Source: JAUWGC01 sp963753055
GTDB lineage: Bacteria > Bacteroidota > Bacteroidia > Bacteroidales > B18-G4
Length of the DNA: 64,000 nt
Reading direction: 5' to 3'
NCBI GenBank assembly: GCA_963753055.1
Contig: CAVWAP010000001.1
Location: 496,001-560,000 of the forward strand
Positions 37,195 through 45,743 of the stretch are shown here, piece after piece (the stretch's first letter is position 1; every line of letters begins with the position of its first letter). The position numbers were made by a program, and so were the translations under genes. Below the pieces are notes generated by a model. That model was not told the origin of the DNA. It made no database searches and saw nothing but the letters and a program-made list of their open reading frames with translations.

Positions 37195-37202
37195 CAAAAT
37201 TA
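37195..37202 (-). promoter_or_regulatory. Bacteroidota -7 element before secA
   Basis: The minus strand reads TAATTTTG, a TAnnTTTG match about 70 bases before the secA ATG. Confidence 0.45.
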
Positions 37203-37242
37203 ATTGATTTCTGCGAATGAACGTACAAATAACAAGCCTTTA

Positions 37243-38634
37243 TTATTCAAGGACCCGGTACAAATAACCTGCCAAATTCTCACTTGGAGCTGGTGCAATA
37301 TAGTTAATAAATGCACGCTGGCTGTCGAGCATAACACATTTGGGAAGCCTTGTGATCTTATATTTACCAATGATTTCCTGATCATTGCCTCCATATAAAA
37401 AGGTCCACTCATACCCGCGTTCCTGCTTCACTCTCGCCATTGTTTCAAATGATTCGTCAAGCGACACACTGACAAAATGGACCTTGCCTTTATAGTCATC
37501 TTTGATGGTTTTTAGCATATCCAGTTCTGCAATGCACGACAGGTTCTTGGAATTATAGAATATGATGTATGTGGGGCTAGAAGGTAAGTCACTTAAGTGT
37601 TGTGATTGTTTGTCAACTCCTTGCAGTATCAAATCCGGAGCCTCACTGCCACGGGCAAACCTGGTGAGCAGAATAATGATGTTCTCTGCTATTGCTTTAT
37701 TCTCTGGAAAACCACTTTCCCTGGCAATTTGCTTAAAAAACATTAAAATTTGCTTCCTGTCGAACCCTCCTGCATGATACAGATCCTTTAACCCTTTAAG
37801 TAATGCGACCTCCCTGAATTGTTTTTCTGAGAGATAAGGGAATCTTTGTAATGCCTCATCCAGGGCAAAATAATTTGTGCCCTCATTAACAAAAGCCTTT
37901 AATTCAGAACTGGAAATCGTTTTGGAGGAAGTAATCAGAAACTGACTGAAGAATTGATTGAAAAATTCCATGTATTCCACATTGTTGTAAAGGATTGGCC
38001 TCCCTACGAAGTACTCAACAGCCATGGATTCCCTGCTTTTTACACGGCTTGAAAGCTCCAGCAGTGCCAGGCGGTATTGTAAATATGCCTTGAAGTAAGG
38101 CTGATCAATATTTTGATACACAGAATTTATTGAATCAGTAAGATTAGCGACCTTTTGTCTATTGATCCGGCTGTAAGCATCCTTAAATTGTTCAAGCATC
38201 AACTGGTTATAAAGTATGTTGAATTCTTGTATCAGCTGGTTGAGGTCTGGTGCCTCTGAATCCTTAATGATAAGAGCAAGATTATCAGTCTGGGAAAAAT
38301 TAAAATGATAAGTGTCGGGCGGCACATTCAAATTAATGGTGTAATGATGCCCGGGCATGATATAGAATTCTCCTCTCTGGAGCCCAATCTCAATAATGGC
38401 CAGTCGAACATCATCCACATCCACATCCAGCTTAAAATATCCGTCTTGTCCGATTGTTGTTGCCCCCAATACAGTTTCTAAACCGGAGATATGATCTGCA
38501 TAAGCTATCAATTGAACAGGTTTACCTTTCCCATTACCTATTTCCCCTTCAACAATAACTTCTCCTGCTATTGCACCGAACTGTATCAGGATCAAATGCA
38601 ATAAAAGAAAAAATGATTTAAAAACATTCTCCAT
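37243..38634 (-). CDS. Secreted TlpA-like thioredoxin-fold protein lacking CxxC
   Basis: A 463-residue exported protein. The ATG at 38634 starts a signal peptide (MENVFKSFFLLLHLILIQFG). The longer reading from 38676 would overlap a promoter match and is rejected. An N-terminal beta-rich domain resembling DUF4369 is followed by helices, and the last about 140 residues form a TlpA-like fold (SPTYIIFYNSKNLSCIAELD ... SVSLDESFETM ... RLPKCVML). The usual CxxC is reduced to one cysteine (NLSC), with another Cys just after the cis-Pro. It therefore cannot be a standard disulfide reductase and may act in binding or sensing. Confidence 0.78.
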   Translation of the reverse strand: MENVFKSFFLLLHLILIQFGAIAGEVIVEGEIGNGKGKPVQLIAYADHISGLETVLGATTIGQDGYFKLDVDVDDVRLAIIEIGLQRGEFYIMPGHHYTINLNVPPDTYHFNFSQTDNLALIIKDSEAPDLNQLIQEFNILYNQLMLEQFKDAYSRINRQKVANLTDSINSVYQNIDQPYFKAYLQYRLALLELSSRVKSRESMAVEYFVGRPILYNNVEYMEFFNQFFSQFLITSSKTISSSELKAFVNEGTNYFALDEALQRFPYLSEKQFREVALLKGLKDLYHAGGFDRKQILMFFKQIARESGFPENKAIAENIIILLTRFARGSEAPDLILQGVDKQSQHLSDLPSSPTYIIFYNSKNLSCIAELDMLKTIKDDYKGKVHFVSVSLDESFETMARVKQERGYEWTFLYGGNDQEIIGKYKITRLPKCVMLDSQRAFINYIAPAPSENLAGYLYRVLE

Positions 38635-38673
38635 ATCCTGGATTATAAAGTTTAATGGTAAACGTAAGGCGTG

Positions 38674-38681
38674 CAAATTTA
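38674..38681 (-). promoter_or_regulatory. Bacteroidota -7 element before the TlpA-like gene
   Basis: The minus strand reads TAAATTTG, a TAnnTTTG match about 40 bases before the ATG at 38634. It overlaps the longer in-frame start and helps to decide the true one. Confidence 0.5.
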
Positions 38682-38688
38682 TTGGAGA

Positions 38689-39147
38689 TCAAAAAGTAAC
38701 AACATCGGGAACGAATGAGCTGGCATCACCACCATGAAGAAGAATATCCCTTACAATGGAAGAATTCAAAGCCGTGTATTCCGGAGTTGTTAATAAAAAG
38801 ATGGTTTCAATGTCAGGATAGATCTGCTTATTGATCTGTCCAATGCTCCTTTCGAACTCAAAATCAGCCGAGGTCCTAAGTCCCCTGAGAATAAAATTTG
38901 CACCATTCTTTCTGCAAAAATCCACGGTAAGGCCTTCATATTGAGTTATAACGATAGTTGGCTCATCTTTAAATACTTGCTCCAGCCAATACAGTCGTTT
39001 TTCAAGTGAGAAATAATGCTTTTTCTCCGTATTGTTCCCAATAGCAACAATAATCTTGTCAAAAAGCGGAATGGCTCTTTTGATAATGGATTCATGACCC
39101 TTGGTGATAGGGTCAAATGACCCGGGAAAGACTGCGATTTTATTCAT
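38689..39147 (-). CDS. coaD: Phosphopantetheine adenylyltransferase
   Basis: A 152-residue nucleotidyltransferase making dephospho-CoA from 4'-phosphopantetheine and ATP. The PGSFDPITKGHESII motif (residues 8-22) contains the TxGH nucleotide motif with His18. GLRTSADFEFERSIGQIN (about 88-105) and EYTALNSSIVRDI (about 122-134) complete the site. It is divergent from pyrE, separated by 56 bases. Confidence 0.96.
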   Translation of the reverse strand: MNKIAVFPGSFDPITKGHESIIKRAIPLFDKIIVAIGNNTEKKHYFSLEKRLYWLEQVFKDEPTIVITQYEGLTVDFCRKNGANFILRGLRTSADFEFERSIGQINKQIYPDIETIFLLTTPEYTALNSSIVRDILLHGGDASSFVPDVVTF

Positions 39148-39190
39148 GGTATCAGGATTTAGTAATTGTAAAAGTAAAAAAAAATGTTAC

Positions 39191-39198
39191 TACTTTTG
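39191..39198 (+). promoter_or_regulatory. Bacteroidota -7 element almost touching the pyrE start
   Basis: TACTTTTG matches TAnnTTTG and is only 5 bases from the pyrE ATG at 39204. In this promoter class transcription begins several bases past the element, so the pyrE mRNA would be leaderless or nearly so. Confidence 0.5.
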
Positions 39199-39203
39199 AG
39201 CCC

Positions 39204-39845
39204 ATGATATATAACAAGGAAACAGCGACAAGGTTATCTGAGCACCTGCTCCAGATCAAAGCAGTCAAGCTTAGTGTTAGCAAACCATTCACCTGGGCAT
39301 CCGGTATTAAATCACCGATCTACTGTGATAACAGGATTACTTTATCTTATCCCAGGGTTCGTACATTCATCAGGCAGGAGTTTGTGAAGATTATCCAGGA
39401 AGAATTCTCCTCTTTAGATGTTATTGCTGGTGTTGCAACGGGTGGGATTGCCCAGGGTGCACTGGTTGCACAGGACCTTGACCTGCCATTTGTTTATATC
39501 CGTACCTCGAAGAAAGACCATGGATTGGAAAACCAGATAGAAGGCGTTGTGCAGGCTGGAGATGAAGTATTGGTTATCGAAGACCTGGTCTCCACAGGAG
39601 GAAGCAGCCTGAATGCAGTTGCCGCCCTGAGGAAAGCAGGCTGCACAGTGAAAGGCATGCTGGCCATTTTTTCCTATCAACTTGATGTTGCCGTTGAAAA
39701 CTTCAAAAAGGAAAAGTGCTTGCTTTATACATTATCTGATTACCCTATGCTCATCAAAGCTGCCCTGGAGAGTAACTATGTAAGGGAAAAAGACCTGGAT
39801 GCTTTACATGATTGGAGGAAAGACCCCCAAAACTGGAAATCATAA
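39204..39845 (+). CDS. pyrE: Orotate phosphoribosyltransferase
   Basis: A 213-residue enzyme that adds PRPP to orotate to give OMP in pyrimidine synthesis. The PRPP-binding signature EVLVIEDLVSTGGSSLNA (about residues 118-135), YIRTSKKDHGLENQIEG (about 97-113) and FTWASGIKSPIYCDNR (about 29-44) are present. The start MIYNKETATRL matches the family N-terminus, whereas an upstream in-frame ATG at 39117 lies in coaD and is rejected. It is followed by an SRPBCC gene. Confidence 0.96.
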   Translation: MIYNKETATRLSEHLLQIKAVKLSVSKPFTWASGIKSPIYCDNRITLSYPRVRTFIRQEFVKIIQEEFSSLDVIAGVATGGIAQGALVAQDLDLPFVYIRTSKKDHGLENQIEGVVQAGDEVLVIEDLVSTGGSSLNAVAALRKAGCTVKGMLAIFSYQLDVAVENFKKEKCLLYTLSDYPMLIKAALESNYVREKDLDALHDWRKDPQNWKS

Positions 39846-39856
39846 ATTAATTCAAT

Positions 39857-40255
39857 TTGAAAATTTCAAGTAACAAGGAATTGCTCCAGGTAGATGGAGA
39901 TACACTTTTTGCATTTCTGGAAGATATGCAAAATTATAAGCAACTGATGCCAGAACAGATAGCAAACTGGGAGGCAACAAAAGAAAACTGCCGTTTTACA
40001 ATACCGGGGATGACTGATATAGGCATGAGGTTGGAGCAAAGTAAGAGGTATACCAATGTGAAGTTGCATTCGGATGGAAAAGTACCGTTTTCATTTAAAC
40101 TTGATTTCCTTGTGAACCGTGTTGATGATGATCATGAGATATATATCGATTTTGATGCTGATATGCCGGCAATGATTGCAATGATGGCTAAAAATCCATT
40201 ACAAAACCTGATCAATCACATGATCTCAGAACTAAGAAAGCATTTCGAAAATTAA
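39857..40255 (+). CDS. SRPBCC (START-like) family protein
   Basis: A 132-residue protein predicted to fold as a helix-grip SRPBCC domain, seen from the alternating strands and the C-terminal amphipathic helix NPLQNLINHMISELRKHF. Such proteins bind hydrophobic ligands. The ligand is unknown. Translation probably starts at the TTG at 39857 (KISSNKELLQVDGD), 11 bases after pyrE, because no ATG fits the conserved N-terminus. Its TAA stop overlaps the convergent birA stop (TTAA). Confidence 0.75.
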   Translation: MKISSNKELLQVDGDTLFAFLEDMQNYKQLMPEQIANWEATKENCRFTIPGMTDIGMRLEQSKRYTNVKLHSDGKVPFSFKLDFLVNRVDDDHEIYIDFDADMPAMIAMMAKNPLQNLINHMISELRKHFEN

Positions 40256-41013
40256 TCCGGCAGGAACCGGATGCCTTTTATATCGCATTCCTGCCTGTCC
40301 CCATTCTTTTCATCCAGGATAAGTTTACCAAACTCATTTACCCCGATGATCTTTGCCCTGAACTCCCGGCCTTCAATTGTATAATTATGCCAGGTATTGA
40401 AACGATATAGGGAATGTAAATAATCCCAGTGTATTGTTTCTCTGGCACCCGAACGGAGTTGATGGTAGCGTAAGGCAATCTTCTTAAAGAGAATATCGGC
40501 ACAGTATTTCAAGTCGAAGTTTTTCCCTTTTTCCAGTTTCAGTGATGTAGCAGGTGATTCAAAAGCAGGAAAGGATTCCTGATTGATATTTATCCCAATA
40601 CCAGCTATTGTATGTTCAATATGGTTTCCCTGTATGCTGTTCTGTACCAGGATTCCGGCAACTTTTTTCTTCCCGATATAAATGTCGTTCGGCCACTTGA
40701 TTGCACTCTTTTTTGGTTTGATCACTTGTTTGATAAAGTCGAGGATGGCAAGAGATAGAACCTTGTTAAGTATAAACTGTTCGGCAGGAGGCAGGAAGTC
40801 GGGATAGAGTATAATACTTAACAGCAGATTTGTGCCTTTTTCACTAATCCATTGATTTTTATCCTGTCCTTTACCTTTGCTCTGGAACCCTGTCAGGATC
40901 GCCATACCCTCCTCAACCTCTTGTTTTTCAAGCAGGTGCATTGCATAGTTGTTGGTCGAGCTGACCGATTCCAGTTCAACCCTGATGTGTCCGATAGGGG
41001 TGAGGTCCATCAT
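40252..41013 (-). CDS. birA: Biotin-[acetyl-CoA carboxylase] ligase (monofunctional)
   Basis: A 253-residue biotin protein ligase that attaches biotin to the carboxyl carrier protein. SSTNNYAMHLL (about residue 17), GFQSKGKGQDKNQW (about 42-55), KWPNDIYIGKKKVAGIL (about 105-121) and GIGININQE (about 137-145) form the biotinyl-AMP site. It lacks the N-terminal helix-turn-helix of E. coli BirA, so it should not act as a repressor. An adjacent second ATG gives MMDL or MDL. It is divergent from rsfS. Confidence 0.94.
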   Translation of the reverse strand: MMDLTPIGHIRVELESVSSTNNYAMHLLEKQEVEEGMAILTGFQSKGKGQDKNQWISEKGTNLLLSIILYPDFLPPAEQFILNKVLSLAILDFIKQVIKPKKSAIKWPNDIYIGKKKVAGILVQNSIQGNHIEHTIAGIGININQESFPAFESPATSLKLEKGKNFDLKYCADILFKKIALRYHQLRSGARETIHWDYLHSLYRFNTWHNYTIEGREFRAKIIGVNEFGKLILDEKNGDRQECDIKGIRFLPD

Positions 41014-41112
41014 TGAGATTCAATGCTTAATAAAAACATAAACAATCGCGGCTTAAATATGTTGTATATTCAGAATGTATTAGTATTATTGATGTTACTT
41101 ATCAAATTTCCG

Positions 41113-41120
41113 TATTTTTG
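41113..41120 (+). promoter_or_regulatory. Bacteroidota -7 element before rsfS
   Basis: TATTTTTG matches TAnnTTTG and ends 19 bases before the rsfS ATG, giving a leader of about 13 bases. It should drive the rsfS-ftsH-LUD-cdsA-psd series. Confidence 0.55.
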
Positions 41121-41139
41121 CCGTAAATAAACAGGTTTA

Positions 41140-41514
41140 ATGGCGAGCATAGAAGAAAAAGACACAAAGAATCTGGTCAAATCAATCATCAACGGTATAG
41201 AAGAGAAAAAAGGACATGGTATTACCTGTATTCATTTAGGTCAATTAGAAAACGCTGTTACTGATTATTTTATTATTTGTCATGGGACATCCCGAACACA
41301 GGTGGGTGCAATTGCTGATTCCGTCATTGAAATAGTCAGGAAAGAACAACAGGAAAAACCATGGCAGCAGGAAGGATTTGAAAATGCGGAATGGATTTTG
41401 TTAGATTATGTTAAAGCCGTAGTACATATTTTTCAAAAGGAGACTCGTGAATTCTATAAACTTGAGGAACTATGGGCTGATGCGGAGATCGAGCATTACG
41501 GCGATGACAAATGA
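41140..41514 (+). CDS. rsfS: Ribosomal silencing factor RsfS
   Basis: A 124-residue RsfS/YbeB protein that binds ribosomal protein L14 and blocks subunit joining under nutrient limitation. Conserved DYFIICHGTSRTQVGAIADS (about residues 42-61), WILLDYVKAVVHIF (about 86-99) and FYKLEELWADA (about 105-115) identify it. It opens a five-gene series with ftsH, a LUD protein, cdsA and psd. Confidence 0.95.
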   Translation: MASIEEKDTKNLVKSIINGIEEKKGHGITCIHLGQLENAVTDYFIICHGTSRTQVGAIADSVIEIVRKEQQEKPWQQEGFENAEWILLDYVKAVVHIFQKETREFYKLEELWADAEIEHYGDDK

Positions 41515-41547
41515 TTTGTACAAACTGATTAGAGGGTAGACGACATA

Positions 41548-43597
41548 ATGGCAGATAATAATAACAGAGGGAATAATCCCAACTTAAACAAGAGTAACCC
41601 CCCTAAAGGGAAACATCCCAAGGCGAAATTTAATTTTTATTGGATCTATGGCTTGCTTGCCGTGGTCTTCTTTATCGTTTATTATATTAACAGTACAGGG
41701 GGTGCCAAGAAAACAGATTGGCGGGATCTCAAAGAGATGTTGATTAGCGAGGACGTTGAGAAGATCATTTTGGTTAATAAAGAAACTGCTGAGGTTTATA
41801 TTAAGCAGGACAGGCTCTCCAAAGATATCTATGAGGATATTCGCAACCAGGGCCTCGGGGCCGCTGAGAAACCACATTATTATTATGAGATTTCTTCTCC
41901 TGAAGTTTTCTATGCTCAGGTTGAAGAGGTGCAGGAAGGACTTGATGAACAGGTATACATCGACAATGAGAACAGGAGAAACTGGGGCGGTGAGCTGTTA
42001 GGCTGGCTGATACCCATCGCTGTTCTTGTAGGTATCTGGCTCTTGATAATGCGTATGATGAGCCGGGGTGGTGGAGGTGCCGGCGGGCAGATCTTCAATA
42101 TTGGGAAATCCAAAGCACAGCTGTTTGATAAATCTACAAGTGTTACCATCAATTTTAATGATGTTGCAGGCCTCGAAGAAGCTAAGATTGAAGTCAAGGA
42201 AATCGTTGACTTCCTGAAGATGCCTGATAAATATACCAAACTTGGTGGTAAGATCCCTAAAGGTGCATTGCTGGTAGGCCCTCCTGGAACCGGAAAGACC
42301 TTGCTGGCCAAAGCAGTTGCAGGTGAAGCCAAGGTCCCATTCTTTTCAATATCCGGTTCCGACTTTGTTGAGATGTTTGTTGGTGTCGGTGCTTCCAGGG
42401 TAAGGGACCTGTTCAAGCAAGCCAAAGAAAAAGCACCCTGTATTATTTTTATTGATGAGATAGATGCTATCGGTAGAGCCAGGGGTAAGAATCCCATTAC
42501 TGGTGCCAATGATGAGAGGGAAAATACCTTGAATCAATTGCTGACAGAGATGGATGGATTTTCCAGCAATACAGGTGTGATCATCTTAGCAGCAACTAAC
42601 AGGGCAGATATCCTTGACAGGGCACTGATGCGTGCAGGACGGTTCGACAGGCAAATTCATGTTGAACTACCTGACCTTGAAGAGCGGAAAGCGATCTTTA
42701 AAGTGCACATGCAGTCCCATTAAGACTGACGATACTGTTAAGGTTGATTTTCTTGCCAAGCAGACTCCCGGATTCTCCGGAGCAGATATAGCCAATGTTT
42801 GCAATGAATCTGCATTGATCGCTGCAAGGAAGGATAAAGAAGTTGTGGGCCGGCAGGATTTCATGGATGCCATCGACAGGATCATTGGCGGATTAGAGAA
42901 GCGAAATAAGATCATCTCTCCCAGTGAAAAGAAAGTTATTGCTTTCCATGAAGCAGGACATGCTTCTGTGAGCTGGCTCCTGCAATATGCTCACCCACTG
43001 GTAAAGGTAACTATCATTCCAAGGGGTAAAGCACTGGGTGCAGCCTGGTATTTACCGGAAGAAAGGCAAATCACAACCTATGAGCAAATGTTTGATGAGA
43101 TGACAGCAGCCCTGGGTGGACGTGCAGCAGAAAAGATCATCTTTGGCAAGGTGTCGACAGGCGCACTGAATGATCTGGAGAAAGTTACCAAACAAGCCTT
43201 TAATATGGTTGCTTACTTTGGTTTGAACGACAAGGTTGGTAATATCAGTTACTATGATTCATCAGGGCAACAGGAATATTCATTTCATAAACCCTTCAGC
43301 GAAAAAACGGCTGAACTGATCGATAAAGAAATTAAGATACTTGTTGAGAAGGCCTACGAGAGAGCCGTTGCGCTTTTAAAGGATAATGAAGAAAAGCTTA
43401 CGAAATTAGCTGCTCGTTTGTTGGAAAAAGAGGTCATATTCAGTGAAGACCTGGAAAATGTTTTTGGTAAAAGGCCATGGAAAGAAGAAGTGATAATAGC
43501 TGAAAACAATAATAATAACTCTGAGGAAGTATCAGAAGAACAACCTGAAGATAAAGTAGCTGACCAAGCAGAAGAAAATACCTCCAACTCTGAATAA
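41548..43597 (+). pseudogene. ftsH: ATP-dependent zinc metalloprotease FtsH, interrupted by one extra base
   Basis: A membrane-anchored AAA protease of about 682 residues once a single-base shift is corrected. The first frame (41548-42723) carries two membrane segments (about residues 30-48 and 150-168), Walker A GPPGTGKTLLAKA, Walker B IIFIDEIDAIG and the SRH region. The second frame continues with PIKTDDTVKVDFLAKQTPGF, the zinc motif HEAGH and the conserved C-terminus. The reading breaks at HMQS where the family has HMRPIKTDD. Deleting A at 42713 turns CAGT into CGT and restores the frame exactly. FtsH is normally essential, so a sequencing or assembly error is the likeliest cause. Treat it as an intact gene in the organism until shown otherwise. 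Confidence 0.93.
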
Positions 43598-43600
43598 GAT

Positions 43601-44239
43601 ATGGAAGAAAGCTCCTCCAGGGAAAAAGTTTTAAAGAATGTCAGGGATGCTTTACTTAATAAGCAAGACAAGCCTGTAAAAGACCTGGATTTCAACACAT
43701 CGGTTTTTTATGACTTCGATGATACACTGGATGTCACTTTTGCTCAGGAATTGACCAAGGCATCAGGCAATTTTCTCTTTTGCGATAGTATCGAACGGTT
43801 TACAGAAAAGCTGAAGTCGCTGATGGAGAATAAGAAATGGAGTTATATTCAATGCACCGATAAAAAGATCCATTTGCTGCTTAAACAGGCCAGGATACCT
43901 TATAAATACAGCGAATCTGCCTTGCTGGATGCTGAGGTTGGCCTGACTGGCTGTGAATACCTGATAGCTCGATTTGGAAGCATAGTTGTTTCATCCAAAG
44001 GACAATCAGGCAGGAGGATGAATGTATTTCCTGAGACACATCTGGTGCTAGCATTTACTTCTCAGATCGTACCTGATATTAAGGACGCAATGGCTAATCT
44101 CAGGAAAAAGTATCAAAATGCTTTACCTTCGATGATAAGTGTTATTACTGGTCCAAGCCGCACGGCAGATATTGAAAAGACACTTGTGATGGGGGCCCAT
44201 GGCCCTAAAAACCTTTACGTATTCCTTGTTGATGCCTGA
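43601..44239 (+). CDS. LUD domain (LutC/YkgG-type) protein
   Basis: A 212-residue LUD-domain protein. The central VGLTGCEYLIARFGSIVVSS (about residues 114-133) and the late ITGPSRTADIEKTLVMGAHGP (about 184-204) stretch are the family hallmarks. In lactate-utilising bacteria LutC joins LutA and LutB to oxidise lactate, but no such partners are here. In Bacteroidota this gene often follows ftsH (recalled context), and the role is unclear. It starts 3 bases after the ftsH stop, suggesting coupled expression. Confidence 0.87.
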   Translation: MEESSSREKVLKNVRDALLNKQDKPVKDLDFNTSVFYDFDDTLDVTFAQELTKASGNFLFCDSIERFTEKLKSLMENKKWSYIQCTDKKIHLLLKQARIPYKYSESALLDAEVGLTGCEYLIARFGSIVVSSKGQSGRRMNVFPETHLVLAFTSQIVPDIKDAMANLRKKYQNALPSMISVITGPSRTADIEKTLVMGAHGPKNLYVFLVDA

Positions 44240-44259
44240 TACTAGATAAAGAACGGAGA

Positions 44260-45078
44260 ATGAGTAACTTAATTCAAAGATTAATAACAGGCATACTCTT
44301 CATCGCAGTGATTGTTTGTTCACTCCTTTGGAGCCCCATTCCCTTTATCCTGTTATTCCTCCTTTTTACCTTGATCGCACTGTACGAATTCTACAGGATG
44401 ATCCTTAAGAAATCCAGTATACATCTGATAATTAGCGGCCTGGTAGCAGGAGCGGTATTATACCTCACAGTTGCATTGTTTGCCCTGGAGCTGATCTCCA
44501 TCAAATGGTTATTTATCAATTTTATACTGGTTAACCTGATCTTTCTGGTTGAACTGCTGATTGATGGGTCCTCAGCAATTCGAAATATGGCATATACCAT
44601 ACTTGGTATTGTGTATATCGCAGTCCCGTTTGCATTACTCAATTTCTTCTATGATTATGATGGCATTACTAAAGAATATAATGCACTCTTTCTTCTGGGT
44701 TATTTCATCCTGACATGGGTTTATGATAGCTTGGCGTACGTTGGTGGACGCTTATTTGGGAAAAGGAAATTATTTCCTGAAGTATCTCCTCAGAAAACCT
44801 GGGAAGGTGCCATCACTGGTGGTGTAGTAACCTTCCTGGCTGCTTACCTGATTTTCTATTTCTTTGGGCAGTTAGAGCTGGTAGATTGGTTTGTCATCAC
44901 AGCATTGGTAGTCATCCTGGGAACCTACGGTGATCTTATAGAGTCCATGTTCAAAAGGAATTTTGAAGTCAAGGACATTGGTAAAGCATTGCCCGGGCAT
45001 GGTGGGATACTGGATAGGTTTGATGGCTTGTTGTTTTCTGCACCTGCCGTCCTGTTTTATTATTATTTGATCCTGTAA
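44260..45078 (+). CDS. cdsA: Phosphatidate cytidylyltransferase
   Basis: A 272-residue integral membrane enzyme making CDP-diacylglycerol from phosphatidate and CTP, the branch point of phospholipid synthesis. About eight membrane segments are visible. The C-terminal signature SMFKRNFEVKDIGKALPGHG continuing into GILDRFDG (about residues 229-256) is intact. It lies directly before psd, and together they define the phosphatidylethanolamine branch. Confidence 0.95.
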   Translation: MSNLIQRLITGILFIAVIVCSLLWSPIPFILLFLLFTLIALYEFYRMILKKSSIHLIISGLVAGAVLYLTVALFALELISIKWLFINFILVNLIFLVELLIDGSSAIRNMAYTILGIVYIAVPFALLNFFYDYDGITKEYNALFLLGYFILTWVYDSLAYVGGRLFGKRKLFPEVSPQKTWEGAITGGVVTFLAAYLIFYFFGQLELVDWFVITALVVILGTYGDLIESMFKRNFEVKDIGKALPGHGGILDRFDGLLFSAPAVLFYYYLIL

Positions 45079-45079
45079 A

Positions 45080-45742
45080 ATGAAAATTCACAAAGCCGGT
45101 TATATCCCCATCCTCGTTATCCTGGCTCTGGTCCTGATGATACTGGCTGTTATCAACCTTATCTTTAGTGAGCAAACCTTTATCCATTACAGCCTGTATG
45201 TGATCGCCTTTGTATTTATGGTACTCGTGGTCAGGTTTTTCAGGATACCTATAAGGCCCTTTGAGCCAGATGATAATATTATCTTCTGTGCTGCAGATGG
45301 TGCTGTAGTGGCTATTGAAGAAATACATGAGGATGAGTACTTTAAGGATAATAGGATACAGGTATCCGTGTTCATGTCCCCCTTGAATGCTCATGTTAAT
45401 TGGTGCCCCATCAATGGCACTGTTGAGTATATCCGTCATTACCCAGGAAGGCATCACCCTGCCTACCTCCCTAAAGCCTCACTTGAAAATGAAATGACCT
45501 CAGTTGTATTGAAAGCAAATAATGGCCAGAAGATCATGGTCAGACAGATTGCCGGTATCATGGCCAGGAGGATTGTGTGCAAGGCTAGCCAGGGAATGGA
45601 GGTGATACAGGGGGATCAACTCGGAATTATTAAATTTGGCTCCCGCGTTGATCTTATCCTCCCCACCGATTGTACAATACTTGTTGACATTAACCAGGGA
45701 GTGAGGGCCATGCGGCATAAGATTGCCGAATTCAAAAAGTAA
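45080..45742 (+). CDS. psd: Phosphatidylserine decarboxylase, short archaeal-like type
   Basis: A 220-residue membrane-associated proenzyme. Two membrane segments occupy about residues 8-30 and 38-55. The self-cleavage motif is FGSRVDL, with Gly187-Ser188, where the Ser becomes the pyruvoyl group. This short form (with SPLNAHVNWCP near 101) is the class common in Bacteroidota and archaea rather than the longer E. coli type with LGST. It turns phosphatidylserine into phosphatidylethanolamine. Only one base separates it from cdsA, and the two are likely co-translated. Confidence 0.93.
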   Translation: MKIHKAGYIPILVILALVLMILAVINLIFSEQTFIHYSLYVIAFVFMVLVVRFFRIPIRPFEPDDNIIFCAADGAVVAIEEIHEDEYFKDNRIQVSVFMSPLNAHVNWCPINGTVEYIRHYPGRHHPAYLPKASLENEMTSVVLKANNGQKIMVRQIAGIMARRIVCKASQGMEVIQGDQLGIIKFGSRVDLILPTDCTILVDINQGVRAMRHKIAEFKK

Positions 45743-45743
45743 A

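Noticed and set aside
41916..42509. Minus-strand frame of 197 codons inside ftsH
   Set aside because: It is opposite the highly conserved AAA region of ftsH. Its composition reflects antisense codon bias, and it has no start context.
42700..42730. Programmed frameshift in ftsH
   Set aside because: No slippery run, stimulatory hairpin or conserved shift site is present. One extra A turning CGT into CAGT is enough to explain the break.
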